Source: an uncultured Acetatifactor sp.
GTDB lineage: Bacteria > Bacillota > Clostridia > Lachnospirales > Lachnospiraceae
NCBI GenBank assembly: GCA_947625255.1
Contig: CANQNT010000009.1
Span: 1 to 64,000 of the forward strand
Length of the DNA: 64,000 nt
Direction: 5' to 3'
The notes beneath the pieces are model-generated. The model searched no databases. It was not told the origin of the DNA and saw nothing but the letters and a program-made list of their open reading frames with translations. Positions 63,877 to 64,000 of this stretch are shown here, in pieces. Within the stretch, counting starts at the first letter, position 1. The number at the start of each line of letters is the position of its first letter. The position numbers and the translations under genes were made by a program.

Positions 63877-64000
63877 GTAGTTAAAAATGATATAGTTATT
63901 TTAGCAAGAGGAAATGGCAGGGAAGGCGCAGAAGAGGGAACGAAAATACTGCGTTCGGTTTGCCGCCTTACGTGGATCAAAGATCATCAGGAGGGAAAAA

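Noticed and set aside
1-64000. CRISPR array
   Set aside because: No regularly spaced direct repeats were seen in any intergenic region.

Overview
The window looks like a chromosomal segment of a gut-type Clostridium relative, most likely family Lachnospiraceae. The clues are a Clostridia-style selenium-dependent molybdenum hydroxylase accessory set (yqeC, yqeB, xdhC), a lone spmA, a cdaA-cdaR pair, an Rpn/PD-(D/E)XK gene of the type common in that family, and two CUT1 sugar ABC transporters without their own ATPase. Ribosome binding sites are strong AGGAGG types and GC is moderate. Genus cannot be told from the sequence alone.

Layout. 1-7.7 kb is a decayed accessory region: two coupled ABC half-exporters next to a broken subtilisin-like protease (probable remains of a peptide/RiPP export locus), then remnants of two transposases and an intact Rpn-family nuclease. 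7.7-34.4 kb is a large carbohydrate-use locus: a 956-residue solute-binding protein with extra N-terminal domains and two permeases, an NHL/TPR/Yip1 membrane protein, a DUF5696 protein, a second permease pair with a lipoprotein binding protein, two large heparinase II/III-like proteins, an SGNH esterase, an AraC regulator, a GH43, a GH88-type unsaturated uronyl hydrolase, a frameshifted lyase-like gene with a CBM96/DNRLRE-like tail, and a small sugar-binding-like protein. The intact enzymes lack signal peptides, so the model is import of uronic-acid-containing oligosaccharides followed by breakdown in the cytoplasm. 34.5-38.3 kb holds spmA, a frameshifted winged-helix gene behind a neat operator-like dyad, and an amidohydrolase.

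38.4-46.0 kb carries a relic of a DUF6017-type replication initiator and then a complete four-gene Wadjet plasmid-defence operon (jetA-jetB-jetC-jetD), preceded by a leader containing two promoter-like sites and a 32-bp inverted repeat. 46.1-50.6 kb holds a broken DUF402 gene and a dedicated-looking Hsp70 set: GrpE-like protein, DnaK-like protein with a short lid, and a J-domain/TPR-like/SEC-C protein whose HPD motif is SPE. A perfect 25-bp GC-rich palindrome separates the last two. This trio beside Wadjet is the least explained part of the window.

51.2-63.7 kb looks like ordinary core genome: an MreB-family protein, recD2, comF, two membrane proteins, cdaA, cdaR (YbbR), HPr, yqeC-yqeB-xdhC, and a convergent sugar-diacid-type regulator. 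The window ends in a ribosome binding site for the next gene. No rRNA, tRNA or CRISPR array was seen. Several accessory genes carry frameshifts, some at homopolymer runs, so either real decay or assembly indels are possible.
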